Below are positions 59,986 through 64,000 of a DNA stretch of 64,000 nt, piece after piece. The notes beneath the pieces were generated by a model. It had not been told where the DNA came from and searched no databases. It saw only the letters and a list, made by a program, of their open reading frames with translations. The stretch is from the NCBI GenBank assembly GCA_949357655.1, contig CASHTG010000015.1, positions 3,286,001 to 3,350,000 of the forward strand, in the 5' to 3' direction. A program made the position numbers and the translations under genes. Source of the DNA: Parascedosporium putredinis (Eukaryota > Ascomycota > Sordariomycetes > Microascales > Microascaceae). The stretch's first letter is position 1; each line of letters opens with the position of its first letter.

Positions 59986-60997
59986 CTAGTCCTCCCAGAT
60001 GGTTTCAAGGTCAAGATCACCTCGCCGTTCAGCTCCGCAAACGCTCCACCGCTTCCGCTTATCTCTGGAGCCGAAACTCAGAGTACGCCCGCGAGTGGGA
60101 ACATCAAGGCTAGACCGGGATTTGGATTCAGTAGACGAGTCGGAGCTCTCAGCAGCTTCTGCGTCGGCCTTGAGCCGTGCCAGCCGCTCAGCTTCTACGG
60201 CAGCCTCCTCAGCGTCGGGGAATCGGGAATCGTCTCAAGACTCGAGATACTGGGGCTTCTAGACCGTGCAGACGTGGGGTTGAGGGCACCGAAGAAGGTG
60301 CAAATGAGCCGAGCGAGGTGTATCCGCCGGGGAACGAATCTGGCGAGCGGTAAAAGCGGGTTGGCCGGAGGCGGGATAAGAACCGGACGATGTTGGTATG
60401 GAGCTGGTGGTAAAGTGCCGGAATGGTGAGGCAGGTCTGCGGTGGCGAGACACGGTGATCTGAGCAGGGGAGTGGCGGTTAGGCCACCGGGAGAGCTGGT
60501 TCTTTCCGGAACCTTTCGCTCGGACGGCTCGAGAACGGTCATGCGGACGGGTGAGACGGGGGAAATGATTCGTCGGCTATCTTGCGAGGGATACGGATCC
60601 GGCTGGGCGAGTTTGGCGAGCGAGAAGGGCTGTCAGAGCGCCGTAGCTGCGGAGACAGGAGGAAGTGGCCTGCGCCGTTTACTCCGGGCAAGGACTGCGT
60701 CCTGGATAGGGGAAGCGGCAGAGGTGAGGCCATGGAGCGCGATCTTGTGTGAGAGCTTACGCCCGAAAGAGGCGAGGTTGTCCTTGGACGGTAGGGGACG
60801 CTGTTGGAGGATGAGTACCACGAGGGCGATTTGGGGGATGAGGGCGCAGGGTCAGTCAGCCGGCGAAGGGCCTGGAGCCTCGTGAGACCATCGCCATCGC
60901 CGCCATGGATCGCGGTCATGGGGGTTTGAAGGCGTAGAGTAGGCAGTGGGGACTGCCGAAACTCCTCCATGCGCTCGGTCTCGGGGACTGGCTCCAT
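59986..60997 (-). CDS. Ser/Pro-rich hypothetical protein, reading frame broken
   Basis: I do not recognise a named family. The start MEPVPETERMEEF leads to LPTLRLQTPMTAIHGG, ALRRLTDPAPSSPKSPSWYS, and an Arg/Ser-rich run with SRSMASPLPLPLSRTQSLPG and AGHFLLSP, followed by SPSRIRIPRKIADESFPP. The frame breaks at about 60540 (one base restores PSHPSAMTVLEPSERK) and again in 60270-60420. The C-terminal 80 residues are clear: DSRFPDAEEAAVEAERLARL (likely helix), a Ser-rich linker, and a basic then acidic end, SVCGAERRGDLDLETIWED, stop at 59988-59986. Composition suggests a disordered phosphoprotein. The last 16 residues look like a constrained motif. A (CTT)n run and pyrimidine-rich leader lie just upstream. 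Confidence 0.65.
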
Positions 60998-63900
60998 GTT
61001 GAATTGATCTTGCCTGCCAGAAGATTGACTCTTCTTCTTCTTCTTCTTCTTCTGTACTGATGGCTCGGTCGAGGAGGCCGAGTTGCTAAAGGACTAGAGA
61101 GATCATAGGTGCACGGGGGCGAACGGAAAGAAGGGCGTAATGATCTCAGATTCCTGTACCAAAGGATAGTGATGATATAGGTGGAGATGTGAAGCGAGAA
61201 GTAAATCGACTGCTGACACAATCGAGATGGCCCGTCGAGAATGACTTGAGTATAGGTCGTCTGATTGGCGAAAACGAAGGCGTAGGTGAGTTGTCTCTCG
61301 TCCCCGTCTGAGTCGCGTCGAACGGGGTTTAATGATGCTGGTGACGAGGAAGTGGAGAAGTTCTGTTTCGGGTGGAACTCTTTGTCGGAGCTTGCTTTTG
61401 GTGCGAATCTCGAGCGACTAGAGTGGGCGCACTTTACTTTTTAATCGACACCAAAGCAAATATCGTCATGTAGCGGTGGTTACGACGATTTCGGAGTGCG
61501 GAGAAGAAGAAGAAAAAGTGTCGGCTTGGTTGCTTGTCGCCTCGTTGTGTTTGTTCGGGGAAGAGGGGAAGGGTTCGATCGACGATGTTGTGGTTTCAGT
61601 GGCCTCTGTGCTGTGCTAGGCGTAAGGCTGGCGGAGGGGGCCTGGGAAAGCGGAAACAGGGGTTGTATCGTCGTGCTCGAGGCCGGGCGTAAGTTGGGGG
61701 TGAGCGCGGAACGAGGGTAGGGGAGGGAGAGAAGGCGTGAAGAGACGAGGAAAAGGAAAAAGGGAAAATAGACACCTTTTTCTCTCCAGCCTGCGGAAGG
61801 AGTTGTAGCGAACGACGACGGCAACAAGAAGGCTGAAAACGGCAAAGATGAGATGTCAAAGGGTGAGGTGAGGGGGTTGACGGGATGCAGTGTACATTTA
61901 TAAGTCACCCATATATTATGCCGTTCAGGAAGAAAGGAGGGTGTGTTGAAGTATCTTGTATACGTTGTTGTGCTTGGCTATCGGAAGGTACGAGGTATCA
62001 GGGAGATGCAGCCCGCAAGGAGCGCCCTGACGCGCCTGGTACATGTACTTGGTGACAGACCAAATGGAGCAAGGGTCTTGGGGGCGGCTGGGGCAGGTGA
62101 TGAACCAAAAACCCGTGGGAGCGATGAGCAATTAGTCTAATCAATCCTGCCCCGGGGCAATGGCGAGTACGAGGATATAAGCTACAGGTCGGGGGTTGGT
62201 TTCCCCTGGAGAAGGGGACGAGGATCAATTTGAGAAAAAGAAGAAGAAAAGAAGTCGAAGGGAAAGCGAAAAGAGGATAGAAGACGCTGTAGTTGGAAAG
62301 TCAATGGTACGGTACGGGGCATGATGCAGCAATTGATGTTTGTCGGTGACCAAGTCTCTAGTCCACTCAACAGGAACTACATGTCGAGAACAACGATCAA
62401 TGAGCACCTAGCCAGTGCCGGGTGGCTATTTCTCGAAAATAGGCCTCGAACTACTTCGTAGCATCAACTTCCCGATCCAGCTCTTGGACGTCGGGGCAGA
62501 GAAAGGGGGCTCTCCAAGCAGTTGGGGTATTACGGAATGGGATCAGCACGAGTTCATCGCCTTCATTTTAGCACTATTACTCCAGACTCAAGTGCATGTA
62601 TAGTGCCGGTTTAGTTCTAATTGCTTGCGCTAGCCGTTGCCCTTGGACGGGAGGGGGACGGCGGCCTGCAAATAGGTGCTCCCAAAGAAAAGAAGAGGTG
62701 GAGCTCTGGAGCGCTGCATTCCCGGAAGACTCCACTAGCCGACTGCGATACGATACGGGGCACAAAGACTGCGGTGGCCTCTTTTTAACAAAGCACTGGC
62801 GCTTGAAAAACCATTGAGTGGAAGAGGAAAATGGAGGCGAACAAGCAGCTGACTATTGGCAAGAGCACATGGCACGCAGCGGAGGTGATAAGATTGTAAA
62901 AGATGCAAGAGCATCCCCCTTGGTCCCCCTACCTGCAATCGATCGAGCTTCCTCCCCCTTCCCTCCTTCGCTCCTTCCCTCCCTTTTGACATTTGAGGAA
63001 TGGTATGCGGGACTCCACCCCACCTTGCTGCACCCACTTGTGCGCTCCCGACCTCTTGCTGCAGGAGAAACCAGTCAGGTACCAGGCAGAGCCCTTGCTT
63101 CCGGGGCTGGATGATTGGTGCATATTTCCTTCCACTTGGGGAACTGGGCGACAGCCTCTGGGCTACTGGTGGACGGATTGTTTTGAGTCTCCCACCGCTT
63201 TCTGGCCTTTCTGGCCACTCTGGCGCGAGGGTTTGGCCTTTGGCTCGAGCTCAAGTGCTGTCTTCATCAATCAAAATTCAAGTCGTTTCTTTTTCAGCCC
63301 CTACCCCTGCCATCAATGGCTTGCCCCCTTCCCTCTGCTGCCGGGCTGACCTGGCGCCTGGGTGCCTTCGCTGACCAAGGCTCGCCTCCCCTTCCCAATA
63401 CAATTCGAGCTAGTTCTGACTAGTCGTGAATACTGAAGCTCAATGGAGGGTCAGCCAGCATGAGCAAACGCAGTCCCTCCGTGCAGCACTGGCCCACTCA
63501 GGGTCCGCCTTACTCAGTATACTTTTTTTCTCCATTCGTGGCCAATTGATCTGTCTAAGCGTCTAGAATACACTAGAAGCCTTCATCCCCTCAAAGCATG
63601 GGAAAGGGGCAGGGGGCTTGAGGACAGCGAACTTGACAAAGGGGCGTTTTCCTTCCCTCACGCCGACCCGCATATCCTTATCCTTTCTTTCCATGTTCTT
63701 TTCGTTCTTCTTCTTCTTCTTTTTTTCTGGCCTCGAGTAAAAGAAAACACGACCGATTGGGAAAATGCTTTCGGCTTCTCGGGGCATCCATGGCATGAGG
63801 CCGAGTGGTGCAACTCGTTTCTTTCGCCTTCGTCTTCGTTGACCCAAGAAGAGTGGCAAATCGGCCCGGGGAGGAGGCGGAAAGCGAAAAGGGAGCAAAA

Positions 63901-64000
63901 GCTCACATTATTAACCTTGGCCTTAGCAAGCGTGTATATCAAAGGATTCGACAACCGGGCATAACTACTTCGTATAATGCCCTAGCCCTTTGTGTCAGAA
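60998..64000. other. Leader of the Ser-rich gene and gene-free right edge
   Basis: No second gene recognised. On the minus strand, 61480-61860 is strongly pyrimidine-rich and could be leader or promoter of the Ser-rich gene. The remaining 2 kb to the window end shows no coding signature. Confidence 0.45.
61031..61055. repeat. (CTT)n microsatellite
   Basis: Eight CTT units just upstream of the start codon of the minus-strand Ser-rich gene, so probably in its leader as (AAG)n. Confidence 0.9.

Noticed and set aside
1..64000. Biosynthetic gene cluster, heterokaryon-incompatibility locus, transposon or RIP-mutated island
   Set aside because: No synthase, NACHT/HET, transposase or reverse-transcriptase motifs and no strongly AT-rich tract. 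The genes are scattered housekeeping genes.

Overview
The window is nuclear DNA of a filamentous ascomycete (Pezizomycotina, probably Sordariomycetes). Introns are short (about 60-180 nt), with GT...AG ends and clear branch sites such as CTAAC or CTGAC. Leaders carry long pyrimidine tracts, there are no operons, and the gene set is typical fungal housekeeping. I see no transposon ORF, CRISPR array, rRNA, convincing tRNA or secondary-metabolite cluster.

Layout. 1-3167 (+): 3' part of a long disordered, repeat-rich protein gene. 5205-6599 (+): ATP phosphoribosyltransferase (HIS1). 7377-9399 (-): MFS sugar transporter. 14383-15031 (-): cytidine deaminase. 16610-17785 (+): peroxisomal MaoC-type hydratase ending in AKL. 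17993-19264 (-): PP2A activator of the PTPA family. 19850-20880 (+): exosome subunit RRP46. About 26140-27641 (+): NAD kinase. 30480-32546 (-): homeodomain transcription factor. 34266-36660 (-): secreted serine carboxypeptidase (S10). 37860-38937 (-): Ran GTPase. 40372-41241 (-): proteasome chaperone Nas2. 41642-43200 (+): PWI/RS-domain splicing factor of the SRRM1 type. 44170-46743 (+): MutL-family ATPase. 54321-57889 (+): FLC/TRP-like membrane protein. 59986-60997 (-): serine-rich hypothetical protein. Gene density is low, with gene-free blocks of about 5 kb (9.4-14.4 and 20.9-25.9 kb) and 7.5 kb (46.8-54.3 kb).

The genes do not form one pathway. They cover histidine synthesis, pyrimidine salvage, sugar uptake, peroxisomal beta-oxidation, NADP supply, RNA decay, splicing, proteasome assembly, nuclear transport, mismatch repair and membrane transport. 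Two head-to-head pairs share short promoters: PTPA/RRP46 (585 bp) and NAS2/SRRM1-like (400 bp).

The strongest unexpected signal is technical. At about 19 places in at least eight conserved genes the reading frame breaks, and nearly always one extra base in a C/G homopolymer (once an A/T run) restores the family sequence. These are best read as consensus homopolymer errors, not pseudogenes, so single-frame ORFs here understate the real proteins. I found no credible evidence of a new multi-gene biological system. The most novel-looking gene is the repeat protein at the left edge.
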